A stretch of 35,355 bases of DNA, from positions 1-35,355 of the forward strand of contig CAYRPN010000057.1 of assembly GCA_964426135.1 (NCBI GenBank), given 5' to 3'. The notes below the pieces were generated by a model, which worked only from the letters and a program-made list of their open reading frames with translations, searched no databases and had not been told where the DNA came from. The number at the start of each line of letters is the position of its first letter. The first letter of the stretch is position 1. This DNA comes from CAYRPN01 sp964426135 (GTDB lineage: Bacteria > Planctomycetota > Phycisphaerae > Phycisphaerales > Phycisphaeraceae). The translations under genes were made by a program, and so were the position numbers. Positions 8,123 to 17,243 of this stretch are shown piece by piece.

Positions 8123-8698
8123 ATGACATCCACGCGAGACCATCGAACGCGTCCTGAAACCGGCCAGGGCGGCTGGAGCCTGATCGAACTGCTCGTCGTC
8201 GTCGGCATCATCGCGATCCTGCTGGCGATCCTGATCAACACCGCTGCCGAAAGCCGCGGGCCGGTGGAGCAGACGAAGGTGACGCTCAAGGCTCTGATGG
8301 CGATTTATGACGAGTACGAAGCGAGCCTGGGTTCGACCAGTCCGATGAGCTTGACCGCGGTGACCGGCGCCACCAACATCGAGAAGTTCTGCTTTCTCGT
8401 GAACGGCCTTGACCGCACGAAAGGCATGCTGTTCGCGTTGGGCAAGGATGCGGTGGTGGACCTGAACAACGACGGCAAGATCGATCAGGTCAAGGATGGC
8501 TGGGGCGGCGTCGTCGAGTTCTGGGATGGCAAGAGCGCGCGGTCGGCGGGATTGCCCGGATTCAAGGGTGCGTTTTTTGCCTCCCCCGGACCCGATGGCA
8601 AGTGGGGCACGATCAACCCGACCACGAACCTTCCCACCGCAGACGCAGCGGGAGCCGAAGCCAAGGACAATCTTTTCAGCTTCAACCTCGGAGACTGA
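8123..8698 (+). CDS. GspG-like pseudopilin
   Basis: This 191-residue protein has a 17-residue leader ending in Gly-Gly, then WSLIELLVVVGIIAILLAILI, a class III site with Glu at +5. The +1 residue is Trp, where Phe or Met is usual. The C-terminal domain has two features recalling the GspG calcium loop: DLNNDGKID near the middle and SPGPDGKWGT near the end. By family it is a main pseudopilin that assembles on the PilC/GspF platform after leader cleavage. It is six bases upstream of the next pseudopilin and clearly in the same transcript. The alternative reading, a general prepilin N-terminal-domain protein with a lineage-specific C-terminus, remains possible because identity to GspG was judged only by motifs. 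Confidence 0.85.
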   Translation: MTSTRDHRTRPETGQGGWSLIELLVVVGIIAILLAILINTAAESRGPVEQTKVTLKALMAIYDEYEASLGSTSPMSLTAVTGATNIEKFCFLVNGLDRTKGMLFALGKDAVVDLNNDGKIDQVKDGWGGVVEFWDGKSARSAGLPGFKGAFFASPGPDGKWGTINPTTNLPTADAAGAEAKDNLFSFNLGD

Positions 8699-8704
8699 TC
8701 CGTC

Positions 8705-9598
8705 ATGGTGCGAACATCCAAGACAACCCGATTCGGATTCACCATCGTCGAGCTGATGGCGGTGGTGTCGTTGATCGCGCTCTTGATCGGCGTCTCCGTG
8801 CCGCTGATCTTCAAGATCGACGAACTGAGCCGCGACCGGACGGGCGTGAACTCGTTCTCGGTGGCGGTGACGGCGGCCCGCGCTTACGCGACGCGGCGTC
8901 TGGCGGATTCGCTGGACCCGGCGCAGTCGGAGTACAGCGGGGCGGCGGTGGTGGTGACGCCGATGAACGAACTGCGCATCGTCGAGGACATACAGGAAGG
9001 GGCTTTGGAAGCGCAGCAGAAGAGCGCTTACCGCGACATTCCCCGCATCGATCCGATCGCGATGCCGCGCGGCGTGGGAATTGTCGGGATCGGCCGCAGC
9101 GGCGGCACGTTCGTGTTGCTGCCGCCGCCGTTTGCGATTCGGTTCAACAAGTTCGGCCAGATGGTCACCGAGGTCAATCCGGGAGCTTCCGCCGAAGCGG
9201 TGCGGAACATCGTCTACTACGACGGCGGCACGACACGGCGTTCATCGTCGCCCGCTGACACGTTCCCCAACTTCACCTACTCGCCGTCCTCCACAACCAA
9301 CACGGCCTTGAACTACGACCCGGACATCGCAACGATCGAAAAGCAGTGGAACTCCGGCGCCTTGAAGTACAACCTGCCCTTCGGCGCTCTGGAGACGGTG
9401 GTCGGCGTGATCACCTATTCCAAGGCGGATTTCGAAGATTCCGGCGGCGCCTGGCCGGCCACTCCGCCGTCGCTGGGCTGCCTGGATGGTTCGTGCGCGG
9501 CGGGCTTGGCGGGGATTCATGAGTGGATGTTCGACAACGGCAACGTGATTTTCTTCAGCCGCAACACGGGCAACATTTTGAGGATCAACCGGCCATGA
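8705..9598 (+). CDS. Pseudopilin with class III leader
   Basis: This 297-residue protein has an 11-residue leader (MVRTSKTTRFG), then FTIVELMAVVSLIALLIGVSVPL, a canonical prepilin cleavage site and helix with Glu at +5. The remainder is a soluble domain of about 260 residues that I do not recognise. It contains a Tyr/Asn/Thr-rich stretch and a C-terminal part with three cysteines (LGCLDGSC and near the N-end of that region). Its stop codon overlaps the start of the next pseudopilin gene (ATGA at 9595-9598), indicating translational coupling. A role as a minor pseudopilin (GspH-like position in the operon) is inferred from order only. Confidence 0.82.
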   Translation: MVRTSKTTRFGFTIVELMAVVSLIALLIGVSVPLIFKIDELSRDRTGVNSFSVAVTAARAYATRRLADSLDPAQSEYSGAAVVVTPMNELRIVEDIQEGALEAQQKSAYRDIPRIDPIAMPRGVGIVGIGRSGGTFVLLPPPFAIRFNKFGQMVTEVNPGASAEAVRNIVYYDGGTTRRSSSPADTFPNFTYSPSSTTNTALNYDPDIATIEKQWNSGALKYNLPFGALETVVGVITYSKADFEDSGGAWPATPPSLGCLDGSCAAGLAGIHEWMFDNGNVIFFSRNTGNILRINRP

Positions 9599-10587
9599 CT
9601 ACGACACCTGTCAGGACAATGCGTCGCGGTCGCGCCGCCGGCTCCCCCGGCTCCCCCGGCTCCCCCGGCTCCCCCGGTTTCTCGCTGGTGGAGGTGATGA
9701 TCGCCATGGGCATCTTCGCGGTGGGGTTCGTCGCGGTGGCGTCCCTGTTCCCCGTGTCGATTGTGCTCCAGAAAGAGACGGTCAGCCAGATCGACTCGCA
9801 GCTCGTCGCACGCAACGCTTCGGCCATGGTGCGGGCCCGCAAGCTGACGTACACCACAGCCCAGGATTACAACAATTCCCCCCAGGGCAACAACAGCGAT
9901 CTGCGCGGCGGTCTTCAGGACACCACGGCCGACAACATCGGCCTGCTGGTGGATGGCAGCAATATCCCGCAACTGACTCCGTTCTCTTCGATCACCCGCA
10001 AGAACATCAACACCCGCTGGACGCTGGGCGACCGCGGTTATCCCTCGTACGAAGCGGTGGCGAACAACCGCAAGTACTACTGGGTTCCCTTCCTGCGCAA
10101 GAGCAAGAACCCGGCGTTCCCGACGATGGCGTCGCCCGGCGATTATCAGGTGGTGGTGTTCGTCCTTCGCCGCGATTTCGGCAAGACGTATCCCAAGATG
10201 CCAATCGCCACGGGGGGATTGGTGGCTTACCAGAGCGATCAACCTGATGTGCCCAGCGTGGTCAGCGTGCCGGTCACGGCGTCGGGCAGCACGTTCACGA
10301 TTGCCGGCGGCATCGACAATGACGCGAACAACGACAACATCCCCGACCGCGTCCGCGCCGGCGACTGGGTTGCCGACAACCGCGGTTACGTCTACGTGGT
10401 CAGCGCCGCCACCAAGACGACCTTCACCGTGGTGGGCAGCGTTCCGTTCACCGCCGGCAGGACGGGCGCCGACCCGATCGCCCCGGCCAACATGATCTGG
10501 TTCTCTCCGCCGCCGACGGTGGGCGACACCTCGCCCTGCACGCGCGTGCTGCTTCTTGGCGATGTCGTCAGCTACTACACCCCGTGA
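9595..10587 (+). CDS. Pseudopilin with Gly-Ser-Pro repeat leader
   Basis: This 330-residue protein has a 28-residue leader ending in four Gly-Ser-Pro units and Gly28, directly followed by FSLVEVMIAMGIFAVGFVAVA, a canonical class III site with Glu at +5. The position and the VEVMIAM sequence resemble GspI/PilV-type minor pseudopilins. The soluble domain is unfamiliar; it includes an Asp/Asn-rich segment (DNDANNDNIPDRVRAGD) that could bind calcium. The start at 9595 overlaps the preceding stop; the open frame extends upstream to 9523, inside the previous gene. It is followed by a 57-nt gap with a 14-bp duplication, then the next pseudopilin. Confidence 0.82.
   Translation: MTTTPVRTMRRGRAAGSPGSPGSPGSPGFSLVEVMIAMGIFAVGFVAVASLFPVSIVLQKETVSQIDSQLVARNASAMVRARKLTYTTAQDYNNSPQGNNSDLRGGLQDTTADNIGLLVDGSNIPQLTPFSSITRKNINTRWTLGDRGYPSYEAVANNRKYYWVPFLRKSKNPAFPTMASPGDYQVVVFVLRRDFGKTYPKMPIATGGLVAYQSDQPDVPSVVSVPVTASGSTFTIAGGIDNDANNDNIPDRVRAGDWVADNRGYVYVVSAATKTTFTVVGSVPFTAGRTGADPIAPANMIWFSPPPTVGDTSPCTRVLLLGDVVSYYTP
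9640..9675 (+). repeat. 9-nt coding microsatellite (Gly-Ser-Pro)x4
   Basis: Four identical 9-nt units GGCTCCCCC lie in frame in the prepilin leader and stop one codon before the predicted Gly-Phe cleavage site. Gain or loss of units would change leader length but not the mature protein. Confidence 0.9.
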
Positions 10588-10608
10588 GATTCCTTTGCCT
10601 TCCCAGGC

Positions 10609-10636
10609 GTCGCAGGCCAGTCGTCGCAGGCCAGTC
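10609..10636 (+). repeat. 14-bp direct duplication before pseudopilin gene
   Basis: Two exact copies of GTCGCAGGCCAGTC are followed by a partial third (GTTGCAAG). They occupy most of the 57-nt gap between two pseudopilin genes and continue the pattern of a distinct short tandem repeat in each gap. Confidence 0.85.
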
Positions 10637-10644
10637 GTTGCAAG

Positions 10645-12105
10645 ATGGATTCACCCATGACCAACCGAAGAATAATCCGTGCCGGCGCGTTCACGATTGT
10701 TGAGTTGATCGTGGCGATGGGCATCACCGTGATCATGCTGTTCCTGATCAACCAGATGTTCACGGTGACGAGCAACGCGGTGTCGTTGGGCATTTCGCTC
10801 AGCGACGTGATCGGCGCTGGCCGGGCGATGTCGGACCAGATCGAGCGCGACGCGCTGGCGATGAACAAGCCTGAGGACGGGGCGCTGGGGCCGACGGGCG
10901 GCAAGGGCCTGATGGTGATCGTGCTGCAGAAGCAGAGCAATGTGGCTTACCTGGAACCGGGCTACAAGGAAAGCACGCGTTCCGTTTATTCGTGTCAACT
11001 GGGCATGCTCATCCGGCGCGATGTGGGCACGAACAAGACGGGCCTGATGCCCGTGGCTCCCGCCAACAGCACGACCTTCAGCGTTCCCGATCTCACGCCG
11101 ATGGCCAATGTCGAAGCGGTCTGGGTGTGGTACGGACATCTGCAAAAGGTCGATGGCACCGGCGTGGACAACGGCACGTTGGTCCCACCGACCGGCCTGA
11201 ACCGCGTCTGCAACAACTGGCTGCTGGGACGGCAGGCGACGTTCCTGGTGGCGACCGCGGCCGATCTGGACACGCCGTCGCCGGTGATCGCCAGGGCCGC
11301 CGGTGTGTGGAACAACGCGGTCGTCACCGGCATCACGCATCCGAACATCGGATCGCCGCTGCGGTACCACGGTCTGACGGACATCGCTCTGTGCTCCTTG
11401 AACTCGCCCACCGCGCCGGCGGCGCTCCTGGGCGGTGATGTGGCGTCGAACCCCCCCGGGTCGCCCAACACGCTTTACGCGTTCAACGGCCCGGATCGCT
11501 TCGACAATGCGACGTATCAGGCCCGCGCGATCGCCTGCATGTACGAAAGCCAGCGGCTTCGCGCCAATCCGCTGCCGGCGGTGATCGACAAAGCGAATCC
11601 GTTTCCACCCGGCCAGATCGCCCAGATGCACCCGATCCTGACCGACAACGTCAGCGACTTCATCATCGACGTGGCGGGTGATTACGAGGACGATGGCGCT
11701 CTTTCGATTAACGCCGACGGGGAAGATGGAACGGTCGACCTGCACAACGGCGAGATCAAGTGGTATGGCCTGGAGGCGAATACCGTAACCGGCACCTTTG
11801 CTTTCCCCACGTCGATGCCTCCGTGGATCGCCAATGCTTCGACGACGACCGACATGAGCCCGAAGTCCGCCGCGCTCGCCAATGGCGGCATCGCCCTGGT
11901 TTTCCGCCACGATTTTCCCAAGCACTGGCCCTACCTCGTGCGCATCCGTTACCGCATCCACGACAAGCGCGGCGATCTCTTGGGCGACCGCAGCCCGGAG
12001 AACGACGGTTCGCCGCTGGTGACAGCCGAAACGGCGCCCGGTGCGGTCGGCAAGACCAACGTCGGCCGCTGGTTCGAGCAGATCATTCACGTGAAGCGCG
12101 AGTAG
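10645..12105 (+). CDS. Large pseudopilin (GspJ/PilW-like position)
   Basis: This 486-residue protein has a leader of 15 residues (or 11 from the second Met) followed by FTIVELIVAMGITVIMLFLIN, a class III prepilin site with Glu at +5; the residue before it is Ala, not Gly. The soluble domain is long for a GspJ-type minor pseudopilin (usually about 200 residues). It contains an acidic segment (DYEDDGALSINADGEDG) and a C-terminal beta-rich part with a repeated RIRYRIHDKRG-like segment. Neither ATG (10645 or 10657) has a clear Shine-Dalgarno sequence. The J/W role is inferred from its place between a GspI-like gene and a GspK-like gene. Confidence 0.8.
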   Translation: MDSPMTNRRIIRAGAFTIVELIVAMGITVIMLFLINQMFTVTSNAVSLGISLSDVIGAGRAMSDQIERDALAMNKPEDGALGPTGGKGLMVIVLQKQSNVAYLEPGYKESTRSVYSCQLGMLIRRDVGTNKTGLMPVAPANSTTFSVPDLTPMANVEAVWVWYGHLQKVDGTGVDNGTLVPPTGLNRVCNNWLLGRQATFLVATAADLDTPSPVIARAAGVWNNAVVTGITHPNIGSPLRYHGLTDIALCSLNSPTAPAALLGGDVASNPPGSPNTLYAFNGPDRFDNATYQARAIACMYESQRLRANPLPAVIDKANPFPPGQIAQMHPILTDNVSDFIIDVAGDYEDDGALSINADGEDGTVDLHNGEIKWYGLEANTVTGTFAFPTSMPPWIANASTTTDMSPKSAALANGGIALVFRHDFPKHWPYLVRIRYRIHDKRGDLLGDRSPENDGSPLVTAETAPGAVGKTNVGRWFEQIIHVKRE

Positions 12106-12196
12106 CCGCGGCGATCCGCTGAAACGTTGCCGCGTTTTGCAGAGTTCTGAACATTCGAAAACGACCACTTGACCTGATACACACTGGAGATCACTC

Positions 12197-15100
12197 ATGA
12201 CAATCCACCGCAATCCAAGGCAGGATCGAAGCGAGGATGTTGCCGCCGACGTGGGAAGACGGCGCCGGCTCGGCTCGCTCGGTCGCGCCCGGCGCCGGGC
12301 CTGGGCGCCGGGCCGCGCCGATCAGCGCGGCTCGGCGCTCATTCTGGTCATCGTCTGTCTGGTGATGATGGTGCTGATGGGCACCGCGTACATCCAGATC
12401 GCGCGCGTCGACCGCCGCGCCACGGTCCAGCTCACGGCCATCGACGTGACAGCCACGGTGAAGGACGCGGTGATCGCTTACATCGGTCAGGTGCTGGGGG
12501 AAGACCTGATCAAGAGCGACACGAACGGGTTCTTCGCGGCGGCGGATTACCTGGAGCCGTACGATTATCCGTTCACCAACAGTGCCGTCGGCTACAACGT
12601 CTACAGCGGCAACCCCAACACCGTGGGCACGCTGCTGGGACAGGCCAAGGGCGGCCAGTTCGACGACACCTGGCTGGCGTCGACGGTGCTTGACGAGCGG
12701 TCGGGCGTCGACCACAACGGAAAATGGACGCACATCAGCAATCTGAACGGCGTGTTTCTTCGGCTGCCCAAGACGGGCAGTGGACAGGCTTTCCCACAGG
12801 AAGTCTTGACGAGCAATGATGAAGACGGCCTGGGCAACTGGAACAACAACCTCTTCGCAACCACCAGCGGCCTTTCCCAGACGGATGCGACTTATGAGGA
12901 GCCCGGCGTCGATTCGGATGGCGACGGCATTCGCGATGCGCGCTGGACCTGGGCGCCTGAATCGGTGCGCCAGGTCGGCAGTTCCGCCTTTGTCGTGGCG
13001 TACCGCATCATCGATCTGAGCTCGTTGGCCGACGTGAACGTGCTGACATCCACGAACAGCGATGGCCGAGGAAACACGGGGTGGACCGCTCCGCACGAAG
13101 CCAACTATGGCGTGTTTCCATCGGACGGCGACCTGACCCGTCTGTTCGCCTTGGCAGGGGCGCGTGCGAACTGGCACACCAGTGAACTGGATGACGTTCT
13201 GGCGGTGCGATTTGGTTCAGCCGTGACGCCTGTCCAACGGCCTGCGGGTTTGATGGAGACTGGATCCAGCTTCCCCTTCCAACTGGCCGCGACGTCGCCG
13301 GCGCGAAGCAGGGCACAGGCCTGGCTCGATCCCAGCATCGGCATTCGCCACTACGGCTACACCAACAACAAATTCGGCTTCGACGACGAAAAGGAACTGC
13401 GTGCCCGCGGCGGTCTGAACACCGCGACCACCACGCCGCTGGAACTGGCCGCACCGCTTGCGACCCGCAAGAACGCGCTGACCGAGGTGGATTATCGATC
13501 CGCCATCGCCGGTGCATACAACTGGGACGGCTCCGCTCCGTTCATCTATTTCTGGGCGACGCACGGCTTCATGCACGGCGGCGAGTACTTCATGTCGGAA
13601 CCGGGTGGCTACCCGATGACGACCGCCGATCGCCATTACCGCGCCGTCCGGCACCTGCTCACCACCATGAGCGGCGCGTCCGTCCTGGCGCCGCGCTACA
13701 GCACGACCGCCTCGCCCGCCACGGCCGGCGCCGCCGGCCGGTTGCAAGTGGACCTGGTCTGGCGCAACCAGGGATCGCCTGATGCCCGCATCAAGGAGAT
13801 TCGCGATCGGATGTATGAAGTGCTCAAGGTCGGTTCCCCAAGCTATCTAGGCATGGGCGATGCGGCGCTGCAGGCGACAGCCGCTCAGTTCGCCGTCAAC
13901 ATCGTGGACTACATCGACACCGATGAATCGGTCAACGTCTGGACGGACCCCAACGGCAACAAGTACTACGGCATGGAGGCTTTGCCGTTCATTCGCGAGG
14001 TGTATCTGCAAGCCGCTTATGAAGACAAGGACCTGCTCGATGCGATGGGTGCGGTGGGCACGGCCGACGGCATGTTCGACACCTTCGAGTTGAAGCCCGA
14101 ATCGCAGGCGATCGCCATCGAGATCGCCAATCCATTCGATAAGAAGATCACGCTCGGCGGCCGCGTTCGCCTGGCCATCTGGCAGGACGGCGCCGAGGTC
14201 GAGGCGTTGCCGCTGGCGGGAACGATGGATGCCCGCGATCCGTCTGCCCCGATCAAGAACGTCCACATTTACTACTCCAACCCCAAGTCGCCCGGCATGC
14301 CCGCCGAGGCCGATTCGGGCGGCGCCGGAAGCTACGGCACCGATCTGAAGGCGGATCTGGGGCTTAATTCGTACACCATCGCGCTCAAGTCGATCGGCGA
14401 GGGCGGCAACATCATCGGCACCGCGGGTTGGGCCGCCACGCTTCAACCCAAGAAGGACACGTTTGTGATCCTGCAGGTTCGCGACGAAAGCACTCTGGGC
14501 AATCCTTGGGTCACGTACGACGTGCTGCGCATGCCGGGGCTTCAGTTCCCCAATCCGACGCACGCCACCGGTGACGCCATCACCCACGCGCCCAACGCGG
14601 TGCAGGACAAGGCCCGGCACTATCAGCGCACGATGCGCCGCGATGGCGAGAAGACCCGCTTCATGTCCAATATCGGCAAGGCGCTCGGTCCCGAGCGGCT
14701 TCCCGGTTCGGCGGGTTTTGCCCGGCCGACCGATACACCCCCCATCTGCTACCTGGGCCTGCCCAACAAGGGCGTCACCGGCGATCTGCGCATGGACAAG
14801 ATGCAGGTCGCGATTGCGAACCGGCAGATTTACAACGTCGCTGAACTCGGTTACATCTTCATGGCCGGCTTCACCAAGGGCGATCCGCACGAAGGCAAGG
14901 ACTTTGCCTCCCGCATCAGCGGACCCAAGGGCGACGCCAACGACAGCACCGCGGCCAATGCCAGTATTCTGAGCATCAGTGATACCCCCTTGAGCCTGCA
15001 GGAAAAGGATCGCCTCTATCGCTCGGAGCGATGGTTCCTCACCATGAAGGATCTCGCCAACACGTTCTACGTGCCCGGCGAAACCGGCGTGCCCCACATG

Positions 15101-15853
15101 GCGATGGTGTTCGATCAGTTCACCACGCTCAGCCCGCGCTGGGACAGCCTGGACAACGACAACCTGGACGGCGACAACACGCTCACCACCGGCGCCGACA
15201 ACGAAGAGGAACAGTTCGTCCCCGGCCGAATGAATATCAACACCGCGCCCTGGTGGCTCGCGGCGATGACCACATCGCTGCCCGAGCAGTTGCTCTGGGA
15301 CAACGATGCCTCTGATATCGAAACCTACTTCAGAGAAATCATGAGGTATCGCGACAACCCCAGCCAGAGGTCGACCTATACAGGCATCTCGGGCCTGCGA
15401 TCCAGCGATCAGTCCGATCGAGGCATCCGCGGCATCGGCGAACTGCTGCTGGTGCATGCCAACACCGGCGACAAAGCCACCAGCAAGGCGACGATGCGGT
15501 ACGGCGAGGACACCACTGCCCTCGCGGCGACCGACATGAAGCGGCACTATCCCCACCCGGATGAACGGGATAAGCGCCCCTACACCTACACCTCTTCCGT
15601 CTCGGATGTGAAGATCTACGACGACGAATACGTCGCACAGGAGCGCATGGCCCGCTTCCAGTATCTCAACAGCACCCTCACCACCCGCAGCGACCGGTAC
15701 TGTGCCTACGTGGTGATCCGCGAGTACGGCGCTTCCAGTTTCAACACGGCGCCCATCTCATCGATGAAGTTCTTTGTGATGCTCGATCGCTCCCGCATTG
15801 TGGACACCCAGTCGCAGGTGGTCATCTCGCCGAAGACGGGCGTGACGAACTGA
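12197..15853 (+). CDS. Giant GspK-like minor pseudopilin
   Basis: This 1218-residue protein has an Arg-rich leader of 45 residues, then Gly45-SALILVIVCLVMMVLMGTAY, a prepilin-like helix without Glu at +5. That is the pattern of GspK, the tip pseudopilin, which characteristically lacks Glu5. Near residue 1010, GRMNINTAPWWLAAM matches the NINTA segment typical of GspK-family helix-hairpin-helix regions. The protein is roughly four times longer than ordinary GspK (about 300 residues), so it has large added domains of unknown role. An Asp-rich DSDGDGIRDARW segment near 240 may bind calcium. The ATG at 12197 is preceded by GGAG with a 7-nt spacer. It is the last gene of the locus, followed by a strong terminator. 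PilX-like annotation is an alternative for the N-terminus. Confidence 0.8.
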   Translation: MTIHRNPRQDRSEDVAADVGRRRRLGSLGRARRRAWAPGRADQRGSALILVIVCLVMMVLMGTAYIQIARVDRRATVQLTAIDVTATVKDAVIAYIGQVLGEDLIKSDTNGFFAAADYLEPYDYPFTNSAVGYNVYSGNPNTVGTLLGQAKGGQFDDTWLASTVLDERSGVDHNGKWTHISNLNGVFLRLPKTGSGQAFPQEVLTSNDEDGLGNWNNNLFATTSGLSQTDATYEEPGVDSDGDGIRDARWTWAPESVRQVGSSAFVVAYRIIDLSSLADVNVLTSTNSDGRGNTGWTAPHEANYGVFPSDGDLTRLFALAGARANWHTSELDDVLAVRFGSAVTPVQRPAGLMETGSSFPFQLAATSPARSRAQAWLDPSIGIRHYGYTNNKFGFDDEKELRARGGLNTATTTPLELAAPLATRKNALTEVDYRSAIAGAYNWDGSAPFIYFWATHGFMHGGEYFMSEPGGYPMTTADRHYRAVRHLLTTMSGASVLAPRYSTTASPATAGAAGRLQVDLVWRNQGSPDARIKEIRDRMYEVLKVGSPSYLGMGDAALQATAAQFAVNIVDYIDTDESVNVWTDPNGNKYYGMEALPFIREVYLQAAYEDKDLLDAMGAVGTADGMFDTFELKPESQAIAIEIANPFDKKITLGGRVRLAIWQDGAEVEALPLAGTMDARDPSAPIKNVHIYYSNPKSPGMPAEADSGGAGSYGTDLKADLGLNSYTIALKSIGEGGNIIGTAGWAATLQPKKDTFVILQVRDESTLGNPWVTYDVLRMPGLQFPNPTHATGDAITHAPNAVQDKARHYQRTMRRDGEKTRFMSNIGKALGPERLPGSAGFARPTDTPPICYLGLPNKGVTGDLRMDKMQVAIANRQIYNVAELGYIFMAGFTKGDPHEGKDFASRISGPKGDANDSTAANASILSISDTPLSLQEKDRLYRSERWFLTMKDLANTFYVPGETGVPHMAMVFDQFTTLSPRWDSLDNDNLDGDNTLTTGADNEEEQFVPGRMNINTAPWWLAAMTTSLPEQLLWDNDASDIETYFREIMRYRDNPSQRSTYTGISGLRSSDQSDRGIRGIGELLLVHANTGDKATSKATMRYGEDTTALAATDMKRHYPHPDERDKRPYTYTSSVSDVKIYDDEYVAQERMARFQYLNSTLTTRSDRYCAYVVIREYGASSFNTAPISSMKFFVMLDRSRIVDTQSQVVISPKTGVTN

Positions 15854-15899
15854 TCCCCAGCTGATCCAGGCTGGTTGCAATCGCTGTCAAGTGGGAAGG

Positions 15900-15935
15900 G
15901 GCGGTCGCGGTGTGTTGCCGCGGCCGCCTTTTTTT
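15900..15935 (+). terminator. Intrinsic terminator of the pilus locus
   Basis: GGCGGTCGCGG (15900-15910) pairs with CCGCGGCCGCC (15918-15928) through 11 pairs including one G-T wobble, with a 7-nt loop, and is followed by seven Ts. It lies 47 bases after the GspK-like stop codon. There is no matching A-run on the left, so it acts on the + strand only. Confidence 0.9.
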
Positions 15936-15989
15936 ATTGGGGTGATGGGGCGCGTACAGAGCCAGGAAGTCGTGCCGGCCTCCAAGTTG

Positions 15990-17243
15990 TCACGGCGACA
16001 GTCCGAAGAACAGGGTCGCCACCGCGAAGCCGATCATGATCAGCAGGGTCGCCACCTCCGCCCAGACCGCGTGTCCCTTGCGCAGCAGCAGGAACAGCGT
16101 GAAGGGAATGATGTAGTACCGCCCGTGAATGAGCCAGGACGGCGCCAGGAAGACGATCGACGCGGGGTAGAGAAGGTAGCAGGCCTTGTCGCGCAGCGGC
16201 GTGACCGCCAGTGACAGAATCGTGGCCGCGCATGCCACGTAGAACAGAAAGCGCCAGAACTTCGTTCGCGTCGTATCCATGCGGATATCGACGGAGTCGG
16301 CGATCTTGTTGATCAACAGTTTCTGCATCGCCGGGTTGTACGGATTGTCCGCCGCGAATGTGAATTGATAGAGAACGTAGATTGCAACGATTGCGGGAAT
16401 GATCCACCACCAGTGCCGCAGAGCCCATCGGCAGGCGGAGGGGACGTTCGCCAGGTGCAAGGGGAGGAAGAAGAGTCCGCAAAGGAACAGGGCCGCGAAC
16501 AGGTTGCCCGAGTAGAGCTTGAAGGAGGGATGCATCGACTTGTCGCCGATGGCAACGCCGCCATTGACCGCAACGAACAGGGCGAACAATGCGAACCCCA
16601 GCCCGAACGTCCAGCACCGCGCCGCCGTCGAGCGCAGGCCGGTCAGACCCAGCGTCCACCCGTGGTCGCGCACGTGGATCATTGCCGTCAGCAGTGCCAG
16701 CCAGATGATGTTGTTCTGCCTCACCGCGGTGCTCGCGATGGCCAGCAGTCCGGCCGCCCAGTCCACGCGCCGCTGCGCCAGCAGGAGCGCCAGCAGGAGG
16801 AACAGCAGCGAAAGGGCATCGGTGTATACGAGAAAAATGTAGGGAAAAAGCACGGGAAGAAAAAGGAACTGCAGCGTGCGCAGGGCTCGGCTCGGTTCCG
16901 CAAGATGCGAGCAGAGCTGGTGAAACACGAAGAAGGACGGAATGCAGAGCAGCAGCGAAATGATCCGATACGCCTGCATGCCCTCCACCCCCAGCGCACT
17001 GGCGACGCCGGCAATCACCGCGTGGTACGTCAGCGGCATCACGATCATCGGATCAGGCCGCCAGTCGCCCTGCTGAATGCGCTGAGCCTGCGGCCCGTTG
17101 AACCGTTCGTCGCCGATCGAGGGCGTCTTGCTGAACTGCCACGTGGCAATGACGCAGACGATCGCCACGACCAGTGCGACCGCGGACGATGCGACGCTGG
17201 GCGGAAGAAAAAGGGAACGCCTTGGGGATTCCAGCAAGGTCAT
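15990..17243 (-). CDS. ALG10/DIE2-like GT-C glucosyltransferase
   Basis: This 417-residue polytopic membrane protein strongly resembles eukaryotic ALG10 (alpha-1,2-glucosyltransferase, GT59), which adds the terminal glucose to the dolichol-linked glycan from dolichyl-phosphate glucose. Shared features in order: DERFNGPQAQR at 45-55 (ALG10 DEIFHxPQAQR) followed by GDW-x3-DPMI; FPYIFLVYTDA at 133-143; VRQNNIIW at 174-181 (ALG10 FRQTNIIW); VNGGVAIGDKSMH at 226-238 (ALG10 VNGGIVIGDRSSH); QFTFA; and a C-terminal GRYYIIPF. Many hydrophobic segments fit a GT-C fold, with the DE pair in the first external loop as the likely catalytic site. The start overlaps the upstream GT-C gene by 4 nt. The bacterial acceptor is unknown; a lipid-linked or cell-surface glycan is inferred. 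The ALG10 comparison is from memory, not alignment. Confidence 0.85.
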   Translation of the reverse strand: MTLLESPRRSLFLPPSVASSAVALVVAIVCVIATWQFSKTPSIGDERFNGPQAQRIQQGDWRPDPMIVMPLTYHAVIAGVASALGVEGMQAYRIISLLLCIPSFFVFHQLCSHLAEPSRALRTLQFLFLPVLFPYIFLVYTDALSLLFLLLALLLAQRRVDWAAGLLAIASTAVRQNNIIWLALLTAMIHVRDHGWTLGLTGLRSTAARCWTFGLGFALFALFVAVNGGVAIGDKSMHPSFKLYSGNLFAALFLCGLFFLPLHLANVPSACRWALRHWWWIIPAIVAIYVLYQFTFAADNPYNPAMQKLLINKIADSVDIRMDTTRTKFWRFLFYVACAATILSLAVTPLRDKACYLLYPASIVFLAPSWLIHGRYYIIPFTLFLLLRKGHAVWAEVATLLIMIGFAVATLFFGLSP

